The translations under genes were made by a program, and so were the position numbers. From Peptococcaceae bacterium (GTDB lineage: Bacteria; Bacillota; Desulfitobacteriia; Desulfitobacteriales; Syntrophobotulaceae): a stretch of 64,000 nucleotides of DNA. The stretch is taken from NCBI GenBank assembly GCA_009778595.1, contig WRJI01000001.1, positions 32,516-96,515 of the forward strand. The letters are read 5' to 3'. Shown here piece after piece: positions 8,349 to 16,171 of the stretch (position 1 is the stretch's first letter; the number at the start of each line of letters is the position of its first letter). Under the pieces are notes generated by a model. That model was not told the origin of the DNA and made no database searches. It was given only the letters and a program-made list of their open reading frames with translations.

Positions 8349-9623
8349 TCACCCCTCCTGCTTCTCACCTCCTGCTTCCCGCCTCCTGCTTCCCTCCTCC
8401 CTCGCAACCTTACGCATCAGGGTTGAAAACGGGTATAGGGAAAAATCCGAAACGGCAACAAACAAACCGTCACCCTGCGAACCATCTAAATCTATTCCAA
8501 CACACCGTCTGCTGACAGAACCACGCAGAATACGTAAAGTCAGGTGAAAATGCGTGAAAGTATGCCGGACACTCCGTCCGGTATCCTCCCACTCAATAGT
8601 CGCAGTCCCCGACTCATCATTCGCAAACCCTGCCCCAAACCCAGTCCCCGACTCATCATTCGCAAACCCTGCCCCAACCTCAGCCCCCGACTCATCATTC
8701 GCAAACCCTGCCCCAAACCCAGCCCCCGACTCAGCATTCGCAACCCCTGCCCCCGACCCGGTATGCTCAAGCTCGGTATTGGCAAGCCCATCCCCCGCCT
8801 GAACCCAAGGAAACTCCCAGAGCCCCTTCAGAAGCCCGCCTTCCGTACGCCGCCGCACAAACACACGCCCCTGTTCATCTTCTAACCAAAACACATACCC
8901 TGAATACGCGGGCCTCTCCCGCCGCAGTTTAACAGGGTACCGATCACTCTCCCCCCGCCCCCAAGCCCCGCACCCTTCCCGCCACGGACACATCGGACAT
9001 GACGGATTCCGCGGGCGACACACCACCGCCCCCAAATCCATAATAGCCGACGTATAATCCGCAACATCCGTTTCCGGCAACAACTCTGCCGCCCATTCGG
9101 CAAGCCGGTTCTTAACCGAATCCAGCGGAGCCCCCACACAATGGAGCCGACTCAAAATCCGTGCCACATTTCCGTCAACCACCGCCTCCGGCATATCGAA
9201 GGCCAGCGCAGCAATGCTGGCCGCCGTATAGGGTCCTATCCCGGGCAGATTGCGCAACGCCCCGGGCGTCTCCGGTCTGGGAAAAACCCCGCCATATCGT
9301 TCCCACACCACCCGTGCGCAGGCATGAAGCTGATGCGCCCGGCGATAATAACCGAGCCCTTGCCAGAGCATAAGAACCTCGTCAAGAGACGCCTCCGCCA
9401 AAGCCACCAGATTTGGAAACCTTTCCATGAATTGACGGAAATAAGGCACAACAGTAGCCACAGTGGTCTGCTGAAGCATGATTTCCGAAACCCAAACAAC
9501 ATAAGGGTCAGGGTGCGGCCCCTTCACACGCCACGGCAAAACCCGGCCATGCTCTGCATACCACGCCAACAATCTCGGAGCATATTCAGATGTTGAGAAC
9601 CCCAACCCGCTTTCGCGATTCAT
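8349..9623 (-). CDS. mutY: Adenine DNA glycosylase MutY with an internal 13-residue repeat insert
   Basis: About 424 residues; removes adenine mispaired with 8-oxoguanine. The glycosylase domain shows SEIMLQQTTV (catalytic Glu), the helix-hairpin-helix LPGIGPYTAASIAALA, the catalytic Asp in VDGNVARIL and the iron-sulfur ligands C-x6-C-x2-C-x5-C (CRPRNPSCPMCPWREGC). The NUDIX-like 8-oxoG recognition domain follows but is split by about 55 residues of tandem GAGFANDESG-type repeats encoded by a 39-bp minisatellite; this insert is not part of the family. Start MNRESG is chosen for the adjacent GGAGGATGTT; the longer frame from 9677 overlaps the rpsT terminator side. Same strand as rpsT upstream and tagA downstream. 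Confidence 0.93.
   Translation of the reverse strand: MNRESGLGFSTSEYAPRLLAWYAEHGRVLPWRVKGPHPDPYVVWVSEIMLQQTTVATVVPYFRQFMERFPNLVALAEASLDEVLMLWQGLGYYRRAHQLHACARVVWERYGGVFPRPETPGALRNLPGIGPYTAASIAALAFDMPEAVVDGNVARILSRLHCVGAPLDSVKNRLAEWAAELLPETDVADYTSAIMDLGAVVCRPRNPSCPMCPWREGCGAWGRGESDRYPVKLRRERPAYSGYVFWLEDEQGRVFVRRRTEGGLLKGLWEFPWVQAGDGLANTELEHTGSGAGVANAESGAGFGAGFANDESGAEVGAGFANDESGTGFGAGFANDESGTATIEWEDTGRSVRHTFTHFHLTLRILRGSVSRRCVGIDLDGSQGDGLFVAVSDFSLYPFSTLMRKVAREEGSRRREAGGEKQEG
8600..8770 (-). repeat. 39-bp in-frame minisatellite within mutY
   Basis: About four tandem copies of a 39-bp unit, coding 13 residues each (core GFANDESG). The units differ by only a few bases, implying recent expansion by slippage or recombination. 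The length is a multiple of three, so the frame is kept. Confidence 0.9.
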
Positions 9624-9681
9624 AACATCCTCCGACAGGAGCTTATCTTTATCATACATCAAAAAGCCGACAAACAAAAAG

Positions 9682-9697
9682 GGGTGCCCAGCAACCC
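9682..9697 (-). terminator. Rho-independent terminator after rpsT
   Basis: On the minus strand a short GC stem (GGGTTGC/GCACCC with one bulged T, loop TGG) is followed by TTTTTGTTTG. It lies between the rpsT stop and the mutY start, so rpsT is probably transcribed separately from mutY. Confidence 0.65.
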
Positions 9698-9729
9698 TCT
9701 TTTGTCAGCAAACCATGTCTATCAATGAT

Positions 9730-9993
9730 TTATTGTGCAACCTTTGTCAGCCGTTTGGCCAAACGTGACTTCTTACGGGCGGCCTTATTTTTATGAATCA
9801 AACCCTTGGACGCTGCTTTATCTAATGAACGGGAAGCGTTCCGCAGAGCCTGTTCTGCCCGATCCGGATCCGAAGCCAGCGCTTCATCAAAACGCTTAAT
9901 AGATGTCTTAAGGGCAGATTTAGCGGACGCGTTCTCAAAATTCTTAGCTTTAGAAAGCTTGGCGCGTTTAATTGCCGATTTGATGTTAGCCAT
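9730..9993 (-). CDS. rpsT: 30S ribosomal protein S20
   Basis: About 87 residues, the usual length. It is a basic, helical primary 16S rRNA-binding protein of the small subunit. Recognised from [18 protein letters not shown], the central [14 protein letters not shown] and the C-terminal [19 protein letters not shown]. Start chosen at MANIKS, directly after a near-perfect AAGGAGGTGATCAAT; an ATG six codons upstream would sit on the ribosome-binding site. A terminator follows the stop. Monocistronic, as is common for rpsT. Confidence 0.96.
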   Translation of the reverse strand: MANIKSAIKRAKLSKAKNFENASAKSALKTSIKRFDEALASDPDRAEQALRNASRSLDKAASKGLIHKNKAARKKSRLAKRLTKVAQ

Positions 9994-10102
9994 ATTGATC
10001 ACCTCCTTCAAGTGATTGCTATTCTAGCACATTTCTAATTGAGAGGCAAGAAACCCTCATTTCGACCTTCCATATCCTCATTTGAACCTTCCATGACACC
10101 AA

Positions 10103-11185
10103 TTAACCGGCCAAGTACAGCGCCATAAGACAGTACATCCCAATGATCACCAGCAATCCCGGCACAAATACCCAATAATGCGCCGGCCTTATTGGAAACT
10201 TCTCATTCGCGAATTGCTGTACCTTTGATTTGGTAATTTTGAACAACACCAGAAACAAAGGGATACTCAAAGCCAGGAAAAAAACAACCGCAACCAACAT
10301 AATCAAAATAAAGGAAACACACAAAATACCAAAATCGATTTGGGCCAGATCCGCCTGTTCTCTCAAAATGGCTATAATGTCCTGGGTCTGGCTTTCCGTC
10401 TCGACACCGGAAGCCGCCACCCCTGATATCAAAAAAGCCAACGCATTATTCGTAAAATGAACCGTCATCCCACAAAAAATAGAATTCGTCCTGTAAACAG
10501 CAATCGCAGCTACCGCACCCAGCAACGCCTGCGCGATAAACCTCTGAGGATCCATGTGGAACAACCCAAACAAAACGGACGACATAATGATCCCGAACAC
10601 GACCCCGTTCTTTTGTAACCCTTTCAGCACAACCCCCCGGAACAGGACCTCCTCACAAATACCGGGCAACAAAGCCGCGCAAAGGATCACCACCACCAGG
10701 TTGGTCGACATCAGCGGATCCAGTCCGGATAGATCTGTTGACCCGAAAACAAGTCCAACCAGCAAAATAACAATAAACGCCAACCCCAGCATGGCGGGAA
10801 AGAGGATAATCGGAATCGCTGCCGAGATAAGAACTTCCCCAACCCTAGGCTTATTCAGTCGCAGAACATCTTTGATATTCTGTTTTGTCGCAAACAAGAT
10901 CAGAAGCGTCGGCAACAAAATAAACCCAAGTTGAAGGATTACCAATTGGAGAGGCAAGTTTGTGAAAAATGTCTCAGATATGATCCCGAAACCGCCCAAG
11001 ACCTGCACAGCGATAAAGAGAACCGCCGTTACAGAGAAACAGATCCCAGCGATAACAGGGAGCGGCATCCGACTTCTGCCCGCTTCCCCAAGCTGTGTTT
11101 GAACCTCGGTGGGACTCCCATGTCCAGCCCTGCTCTCGTCCACATCATAGGCCTGCCGGCCAAAATCATCTCTTTCCATATACAA
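10103..11185 (-). CDS. CPBP-family intramembrane metalloprotease (CAAX protease-like)
   Basis: About 360 residues with roughly eight membrane helices. The Abi/CPBP motifs are present: EEVLFRGVVLKGL (Glu-Glu and Arg), the second motif around FGLFHMDP with the catalytic His, and VHFTNNALAF with a third His/Asn motif. Bacterial members are glutamate-type intramembrane proteases or bacteriocin self-immunity proteins; substrate unknown. The N-terminal 45 residues are cytosolic and polar, then helix one begins (MPLPVIAGICFSVTAVLFIAV). Start supported by AAGGAGA about 9 nt upstream. Divergent from the next gene; the space between holds a dispersed repeat element. No bacteriocin genes nearby. Confidence 0.88.
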   Translation of the reverse strand: MYMERDDFGRQAYDVDESRAGHGSPTEVQTQLGEAGRSRMPLPVIAGICFSVTAVLFIAVQVLGGFGIISETFFTNLPLQLVILQLGFILLPTLLILFATKQNIKDVLRLNKPRVGEVLISAAIPIILFPAMLGLAFIVILLVGLVFGSTDLSGLDPLMSTNLVVVILCAALLPGICEEVLFRGVVLKGLQKNGVVFGIIMSSVLFGLFHMDPQRFIAQALLGAVAAIAVYRTNSIFCGMTVHFTNNALAFLISGVAASGVETESQTQDIIAILREQADLAQIDFGILCVSFILIMLVAVVFFLALSIPLFLVLFKITKSKVQQFANEKFPIRPAHYWVFVPGLLVIIGMYCLMALYLAG

Positions 11186-11290
11186 TCTTTCTCCTTACTC
11201 CATCTTTTCGATAAGAAACCAGTCTAAAGATTCCTCAACCTTCATTATACATCACTGGCGACTCATTTCAACAAAAGTTCCCTTGAGCAT

Positions 11291-11388
11291 TCGCGGGCTA
11301 CGCCCGCAAGTATTCAGTATTCAGGATTCAGTATTCAGAATGTGGATTTTCTTGTTCTTTTTTGACGCTTCGCGTCCGTAAGGGACTA
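11291..11388 (-). repeat. Dispersed hairpin/heptamer element, copy 2
   Basis: Full-length copy in reverse orientation: hairpin B GCGGGC-TAC-GCCCGC at 11293-11307, four heptamers, then hairpin A (GACGC-TTC-GCGTC) and the CTTA-like end. It lies in the divergent space between the CPBP protease gene and the glycosylase gene, so here it is upstream of both. Confidence 0.92.
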
Positions 11389-11436
11389 AACCACCACCAT
11401 CTTGTCTTTGCCCTGCACCCGATGTACAATGGCAAC

Positions 11437-11958
11437 ATGCGAATAAACTCATTCGAACCCATCGTTTCTCCAAGTAGCCACACTCTCATCCTCGGATCCA
11501 TCCCAGGCGTGGCTTCGCTTCGTGCTCATGAATATTATGCCCATCCGCGCAACGCATTTTGGCCCATCCTTTATGCTGTTTGGTTGCCACCCAAAACCGT
11601 TGGCTCCCTTAAGAACCCTTCAACAACAAACCTTGGTCTCCCTCCCTACAAAGAGCGTTTGCGCTTCCTCATTTCCAAAAATCTGGCTCTTTGGGATGTC
11701 GTTGCAACCTGTACCCGCGAAGGAAGCCTTGACAGCGCTGTACACGATGAAGAGATTCAAGCTTTCGACACTTTTTTTGCGGCATATCCGAACATCAGCA
11801 AGATCCTATTCAACGGTCGTAAAGCCTATGACTTATTTTCCCAACATCATGGTTTTACCGTAAACATGATCTATCACCTGATGCCATCCACCAGTCCGGC
11901 CCACGCCGGTATGACATTTGACGAGAAACTGGCCGTCTGGCAAGAAGCCCTATTATAA
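11437..11958 (+). CDS. Hypoxanthine-DNA glycosylase-like protein (uracil-DNA glycosylase superfamily)
   Basis: About 173 residues. The N-terminal LILGSIPGVASLRAHEYYAHPRNAFWPIL is the signature of the DNA-deoxyinosine glycosylase branch of the UDG superfamily; further matches are LALWDVVATCTREGSLDSAV and the C-terminal LMPSTSPAHAGMTFDEKLAVW (the substrate-binding SP motif). It would remove hypoxanthine arising from adenine deamination. Start is uncertain: ATG 11437 matches the family N-terminus but has no clear ribosome site; ATG 11422 is an alternative. A repeat element lies immediately upstream. Repair context with mutY is coincidental rather than operonic. Confidence 0.85.
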   Translation: MRINSFEPIVSPSSHTLILGSIPGVASLRAHEYYAHPRNAFWPILYAVWLPPKTVGSLKNPSTTNLGLPPYKERLRFLISKNLALWDVVATCTREGSLDSAVHDEEIQAFDTFFAAYPNISKILFNGRKAYDLFSQHHGFTVNMIYHLMPSTSPAHAGMTFDEKLAVWQEALL

Positions 11959-11987
11959 CGATTCCCAATAACATCAACGAACACATC

Positions 11988-12035
11988 AACGAAGGCGGGC
12001 TTCGCCTGCAAGTCTCTTATTGATTTTCTGCTCAT
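11988..12035. repeat. Degenerate remnant of the hairpin/heptamer element
   Basis: A stem GCGGGC-TTC-GCCTGC (one G-T pair) at 11995-12009 is followed by AAGT and CTTATTGATTTTCTG, resembling hairpin B and the T-rich flank of the dispersed element, but the heptamer array is missing. Likely a decayed or deleted copy. Confidence 0.5.
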
Positions 12036-12120
12036 TCTCCGTTATGATATTCGGGGAGCCTCTTTCTGAGAAACCGCGTTTTCAAGTGGTTATCCTTATG
12101 AAGTTCCGGGAGGTGTCAAT

Positions 12121-13638
12121 GTGAAGTACCAGAGTGAATTTATCGTATCGAAATGGGAAGAGGTTAACGTTCCCCCATATTTCCCGGACAGCCCGATGAC
12201 GCGCGTTTCCGCGGAATATACTTCTTCAGGCGACATACAAGGCGTTTTTCAAGTCGAATACATTATCCATACGACAGAACGAAACCTTTCGGTAGCCCAA
12301 ACATCCACTTATGTCGGCTATCTGGAATTTACAGGCCGTATTGGTGAAAAATCGGGCATCTTTGTGTTGTGCGATATTGGCGAATACTTCAATGGTGTCC
12401 CAATCGGGTCCCTAACGATCAAACCCTCATCGGGAACAGGCAATTTTACAGGCATTCAGGGAAATGGCGGATACTCTGCATTTGACAACAGAATGATTAT
12501 GGAACTGGATTGCTCCTTTGCCGGTGAATCTGTACAAGCCGGCGATTATCGAGTGTGGGACCAACAGAATCTGCCCGATCTTCCGGAGCCCTTCGACGAA
12601 CAAAACCCCTTCAACCAACAGGATCTCCTCGATCAACAGGGTTCATTCGATCAACAGGGTTCATTCGATCAACAGGATCCCTTCGACCAACAGGATCCAT
12701 TCGACCAACAGGATCTATTCGACCAGCAGGATCTACACGATCAGCAGGATCTATACGACCAGCAGGGTTCATTTGCCCAACAGGATCCCTTCGACCAGCA
12801 AGATCTTTACAATCAACAAGGCTCCTTCACCCAACAGGCCCCCTTCGATCAGCAAAGCCCCTTAAATCAACAGAGACATCAGTGGGATCACCTTGATCAA
12901 GATCAGGCCGATGATTCAGCGCTTTGGGATGAATGGAAACGAAGTCTTGAAGATCAGTGGCATGAACTGCAACTAAGCAAACAGCAAGAAGAACAGCACG
13001 AATTGGAACGACAGGTACCCCTTGAACCGATCCCCTCTGAACCGATCCCCTCTGAACCGATCCCCTCTGAACCGATCCCCTCTGAACCGATCCCCTCTGA
13101 ACCGATCCTCCCAAATCATATCCCTCCTGAGCAGATCCCCCCTGATCAGATGCCTTATGATCAAGCCCTTCAATTTACCCTGAATCAACAGCCAAACTCC
13201 GACTCACACAACACGCATCAAGACGACAACAAAACACAGTACGGAGACAAACAAACAAGTATCCTTGATCAGTGGAATCTGCAAGAACCGGAAGAGTGGG
13301 ACCCACAGGAACCTGAGGATCTTTGGATTCAGCAGGATCTTCAAACGCAATGGGATCGATGGCGTCAGCGAAATCGTTGGGAAGATCATGATGAAAAGGA
13401 AGATGCGCTTCCAAATCAGCAAAGTGCCCTCACAGACCAATTGGATCGACTTGAACGACAAGAGCAACCGGAAGACTATATGGAGCTTTTAGATCAGCTG
13501 GAACACTTAGAACACTTAGAAAAGCAAGAACAGCAAGATCAACAAGAACCCCAAGAACCCCAAGAACAGCAAGAGCCCCAAAAAAACCAAAACCAACCTG
13601 GCGACCAGAACGAACCGGATAACCCTATCTCTGATTAG
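12121..13638 (+). CDS. DUF3224-like protein with long Gln-rich and PSEPI tandem repeats
   Basis: About 505 residues starting with GTG after GGGAGGTG. Residues 1-135 resemble DUF3224 (allene-oxide-cyclase-like barrel): SAEYTSSGDIQGVFQVEY, GRIGEKSGIFVLCDIGEYFNG and the GSLTIKPSSGTGNFTGIQG pattern. From about 155 to 250 come some 15 hexapeptides of the form FDQQDP; about residues 300-330 carry six PSEPI pentapeptides; the rest is acidic and Gln-rich with WD/E dipeptides. No signal peptide or membrane helix, so cytosolic. Function unknown. The repeats have near-identical DNA units, implying recent expansion. The stop codon lies within the start of a dispersed element copy. Confidence 0.82.
   Translation: MKYQSEFIVSKWEEVNVPPYFPDSPMTRVSAEYTSSGDIQGVFQVEYIIHTTERNLSVAQTSTYVGYLEFTGRIGEKSGIFVLCDIGEYFNGVPIGSLTIKPSSGTGNFTGIQGNGGYSAFDNRMIMELDCSFAGESVQAGDYRVWDQQNLPDLPEPFDEQNPFNQQDLLDQQGSFDQQGSFDQQDPFDQQDPFDQQDLFDQQDLHDQQDLYDQQGSFAQQDPFDQQDLYNQQGSFTQQAPFDQQSPLNQQRHQWDHLDQDQADDSALWDEWKRSLEDQWHELQLSKQQEEQHELERQVPLEPIPSEPIPSEPIPSEPIPSEPIPSEPILPNHIPPEQIPPDQMPYDQALQFTLNQQPNSDSHNTHQDDNKTQYGDKQTSILDQWNLQEPEEWDPQEPEDLWIQQDLQTQWDRWRQRNRWEDHDEKEDALPNQQSALTDQLDRLERQEQPEDYMELLDQLEHLEHLEKQEQQDQQEPQEPQEQQEPQKNQNQPGDQNEPDNPISD
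12590..12875 (+). repeat. 18-bp in-frame tandem repeats (hexapeptide FDQQDP type)
   Basis: About fifteen 18-bp units in the DUF3224-like gene, each coding Phe/Tyr-Asp-Gln-Gln-x-x. Several adjacent units are identical at the DNA level. Confidence 0.88.
13018..13110 (+). repeat. 15-bp in-frame tandem repeats (PSEPI type)
   Basis: Six copies of a 15-bp unit (CCCTCTGAACCGATC) in the same gene, nearly perfect, followed by diverged copies to about 13160. Confidence 0.88.
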
Positions 13639-13744
13639 TCGCTTAGTACCTTGCAGACGCGAAGCGTCAACAAAAAACAAGAAGATCCACATTCTGAATC
13701 CTGAATCCTGAATACTGGATACTTGCGGTCGAAGACCGCGTTAG
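13635..13744 (+). repeat. Dispersed hairpin/heptamer element, copy 3
   Basis: Full-length copy beginning TTAGTCGCTTAG, whose first TAG is the stop codon of the DUF3224-like gene. Hairpin A GACGC-GAA-GCGTC; four heptamers, the last changed to CTGGATA; hairpin B is the GCGGTC-GAA-GACCGC variant. The downstream gene's ribosome site starts 8 bp after its end. Confidence 0.92.
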
Positions 13745-13761
13745 TACCCCAGGAAGGCGAA

Positions 13762-14292
13762 ATGGCCAGAAAAACCTATAACGAAAAATTACACACTTCA
13801 GGCGATCTGCCCAAAATCGAGGATTTGACCAACAAACCGGAATCCGCGGCACGTCTAGGGGGAACCAGGATGCTGGTGGCCCCACCTTTGCAGTACAACG
13901 AGATCATGGCACAGATCCCCGAAGGACAACTCACCACCATCGACCGCATGCGGGCATTGCTGGCCGCCCGGGCTGGGGCGGATGTCACGTGCCCACTAAC
14001 CGCAGGGATTTTTGCTAACATATGTGCCCATGCCAGCGCTGAACGGGACATCGACAAAATCCCTTACTGGCGCACCCTCAAAACCAAAGGAGAACTTAAT
14101 GCAAAATATCCGAACGGTATAGACGCTCATAAATCCCTTCTTGAAGAAGAAGGCCATACAATCATCCAAAAAGGTAACCGCTTCTTTGTCGAAGCCTACG
14201 AAACCAAACTGACCGATTTGAGCAAGCTCAGGGCGTTTCCCCCCAAAATTGCCGATTTCTCTAAATCTGACAGGGGCAGTGACTTTAAATGA
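13762..14292 (+). CDS. MGMT/Atl1-like DNA-binding family protein
   Basis: About 176 residues. The central part (MLVAPPLQYNEIMAQIPEGQLTTIDRMRALLAARAGADVTCPLTAGIFANI, then IPYWRTLKTKGELNAKYPNGI and LLEEEGHTI) resembles small proteins annotated as MGMT-family, related to the C-terminal domain of O6-alkylguanine methyltransferase. The active-site PCHR of true methyltransferases is not present; a Cys occurs in TCPLTAG, so catalysis cannot be assumed. Start MARKTYNE follows AGGAAGGCGAA; longer frames read into the repeat element. The last 97 bp overlap the convergent amidohydrolase gene, and the C-terminal 30 residues look non-conserved. Confidence 0.72.
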   Translation: MARKTYNEKLHTSGDLPKIEDLTNKPESAARLGGTRMLVAPPLQYNEIMAQIPEGQLTTIDRMRALLAARAGADVTCPLTAGIFANICAHASAERDIDKIPYWRTLKTKGELNAKYPNGIDAHKSLLEEEGHTIIQKGNRFFVEAYETKLTDLSKLRAFPPKIADFSKSDRGSDFK

Positions 14293-15017
14293 GCAATCTC
14301 TGTTTGGGCATGGCTCCACGGAGAATCCGTGGCAAACAAGATTTTCTCAGCACCGTGCTTACGCACAACACGAAGGAACAGATCATGAGAGAAATGCTCA
14401 AACCCAATACTCGTATCAAGATAAACATCGCTACCGGCAAGATATGTCTCAACCTCATCCCACTGGTAGCATCCGCCAAAATGAGCGGCGATAATCACAC
14501 CGCCTCCCATAGCTCGACTCACCTCAAGGAATTGCCGGGGAGATGTCCGAAAAGGCGCTGTATACGCGGGGTCGAAACCGGCATGATGTAAAAGAATCAG
14601 CCCTTGGCTTAAAGCATAGTCATAGATCCGCAGCATTTTTTTCTCATCAAGAACAAACGCCTGATACTCTGCATGAAACTTAAGCCCCTTCAATCCCAAG
14701 CCCACCACAAAATCGATATCCTCTTTGTAGGATTTGCTATGAGGATATATCCCGCCGAACCCGACAAGCCTCCCCGGGTTATCCGACACAACCTTGTGAA
14801 CCCATTCATTAACAGATCTCACCTGCTCAGGTTTTGTCACAACAGGTTGAAGGACCGAAATGTCAATGCCGGCTTCATCCATGCTGGTGAGGAGCCCTGC
14901 CACCGTTCCGTCATGTTCGGTCGTAAAAGACTCTTCCTCTATGCAGTCCAAAAGAGAATCCATAGCCTTGGGAGCCAGGTGATCGGGAAAAACGTGGGTG
15001 TGAACATCAATAATCAC
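14196..15017 (-). CDS. Metal-dependent amidohydrolase family protein
   Basis: About 273 residues of the amidohydrolase-2 type (TIM-barrel decarboxylases and hydrolases). Metal and catalytic residues visible: DVHTHVF at the N-terminus, LKFHAEYQAF, LLHHAGFDP, IIAAHFGG and FATDSPW near the C-terminus, then GGNALSLL. Substrate cannot be read from sequence. The start is GTG, with AGAGAGGT upstream. Its 3' end overlaps the convergent MGMT-like gene by 97 bp. Monocistronic by appearance. Confidence 0.86.
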   Translation of the reverse strand: MIIDVHTHVFPDHLAPKAMDSLLDCIEEESFTTEHDGTVAGLLTSMDEAGIDISVLQPVVTKPEQVRSVNEWVHKVVSDNPGRLVGFGGIYPHSKSYKEDIDFVVGLGLKGLKFHAEYQAFVLDEKKMLRIYDYALSQGLILLHHAGFDPAYTAPFRTSPRQFLEVSRAMGGGVIIAAHFGGCYQWDEVETYLAGSDVYLDTSIGFEHFSHDLFLRVVRKHGAEKILFATDSPWSHAQTEIAHLKSLPLSDLEKSAILGGNALSLLKSVSLVS

Positions 15018-15164
15018 TTATCGTACCTCTCTAGGATTCATTCTGTATTGCTATAATGCCCGCGCGTCGACCGGCACACAAAGACTTCGTGAACCGTCGC
15101 ACCTTTCCGGCATCGGTTTTTATCTTACACCAAGACACCCCTTCCCCGCAAGGCCCTGAGAGAT

Positions 15165-15195
15165 CGGTCGCGCCCGCAAGTCGTCAGGATTCTAA
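15165..15195. repeat. Possible remnant of the hairpin/heptamer element
   Basis: The string GCCCGCAAGTCGTCAGGATT resembles one arm of hairpin B plus a fragment of the heptamer array in reverse orientation, but the pairing arm is lost. Weak evidence. Confidence 0.35.
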
Positions 15196-15228
15196 ATATT
15201 TGTTCTGCCCATCAGAAAGGTAAACCTT

Positions 15229-16149
15229 ATGCAACGCAACGTCACCAAAAAACTCGTACAATGGAAAACCGATCCCGACAGAAAACCACTGATCCTCAAA
15301 GGTGCCAGGCAAGTCGGGAAAACCTGGCTCATGAAAGAATTTGGGGAAACCTGTTACACCAACTCCGTTTATTTCAATTTTGACGAAGCGGACGACTTCG
15401 CTTCGATATTTGAGAGCAATAAAAACCCTTACCGCATCATCGAACTCCTCAGCCATCTTTCCGGCCAAAAAATTCTGCCGACTGAGACCCTCGTCATCTT
15501 AGACGAAATACAGGAGTGCTCAGCAGCCCTAAACGCGCTAAAATACTTTAAAGAACAAGCCAATGAATACCATATTATTGCGGCAAGCAGTCTGCTTGGA
15601 ACCCTTCTTGCCAAACCTAGATCCTATCCCGTTGGGATGGTCAACCTGCTTGACATCTGGCCCATGACTTTTGATGAATTTCTTGCCGCGGTCGACGAAT
15701 CGCTATTTACGTATTATAACAAGATCCAAAAAGGACAGCTCATCGAAAACATTTTTCACAACCGCTTGTTGGATCTATATAATTTTTATCTGATTATAGG
15801 CGGAATGCCGGAATGCGTCATTTCCTGGATTCACCACCGGGACCCTGTGAAGATCCAACAGATTCAGAAAGAACTGGTCGCCATCTATGAGAACGATTTT
15901 GCCAAACATCACGGTCAAGTCAACACCGGCAGAATCCTGCTTGTCTTTCGCAGCATCGTATCCCAGCTGGCCAAAGGCAACGAAAAATTCGTCTACGGTA
16001 GCCTGAAAAGCGCAGCCAGCTTCAAAGCTTATATCAAAGACCGGCTCCCCAAGACAGCTATTCGGTTTTCCAAACGCGGCTATGTTACAGAAGGCGGCAT
16101 CACAAATATACCCCTCTACCTCGCGGGGAAGACCAAGAAACTGATATAA
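15229..16149 (+). CDS. AAA/DUF4143-type ATPase with internal deletion
   Basis: About 306 residues; full members are roughly 400 or more. The AAA_14 domain has the P loop LKGARQVGKTWLMKEFG and Walker B TLVILDEIQECSAALNALKYF, followed by ASSLLG, where sensor 1 normally reads GSLLG, and the IYENDFAKHH segment. After KFVYGSLK the sequence jumps to FKAYIKDRLPKTAIRFSKRGY and TNIPLYLAGK, which is the extreme C-terminus of the family. The part usually between them (winged-helix/DUF4143 and a nuclease-like segment, roughly 100 residues) is missing, yet the frame is intact. Probably a decaying or shortened gene. Start supported by AAAGG. Standalone; remnants of a repeat element lie just upstream. Confidence 0.82.
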   Translation: MQRNVTKKLVQWKTDPDRKPLILKGARQVGKTWLMKEFGETCYTNSVYFNFDEADDFASIFESNKNPYRIIELLSHLSGQKILPTETLVILDEIQECSAALNALKYFKEQANEYHIIAASSLLGTLLAKPRSYPVGMVNLLDIWPMTFDEFLAAVDESLFTYYNKIQKGQLIENIFHNRLLDLYNFYLIIGGMPECVISWIHHRDPVKIQQIQKELVAIYENDFAKHHGQVNTGRILLVFRSIVSQLAKGNEKFVYGSLKSAASFKAYIKDRLPKTAIRFSKRGYVTEGGITNIPLYLAGKTKKLI

Positions 16150-16171
16150 CTATAAAGGCGGCAGAACCTCC

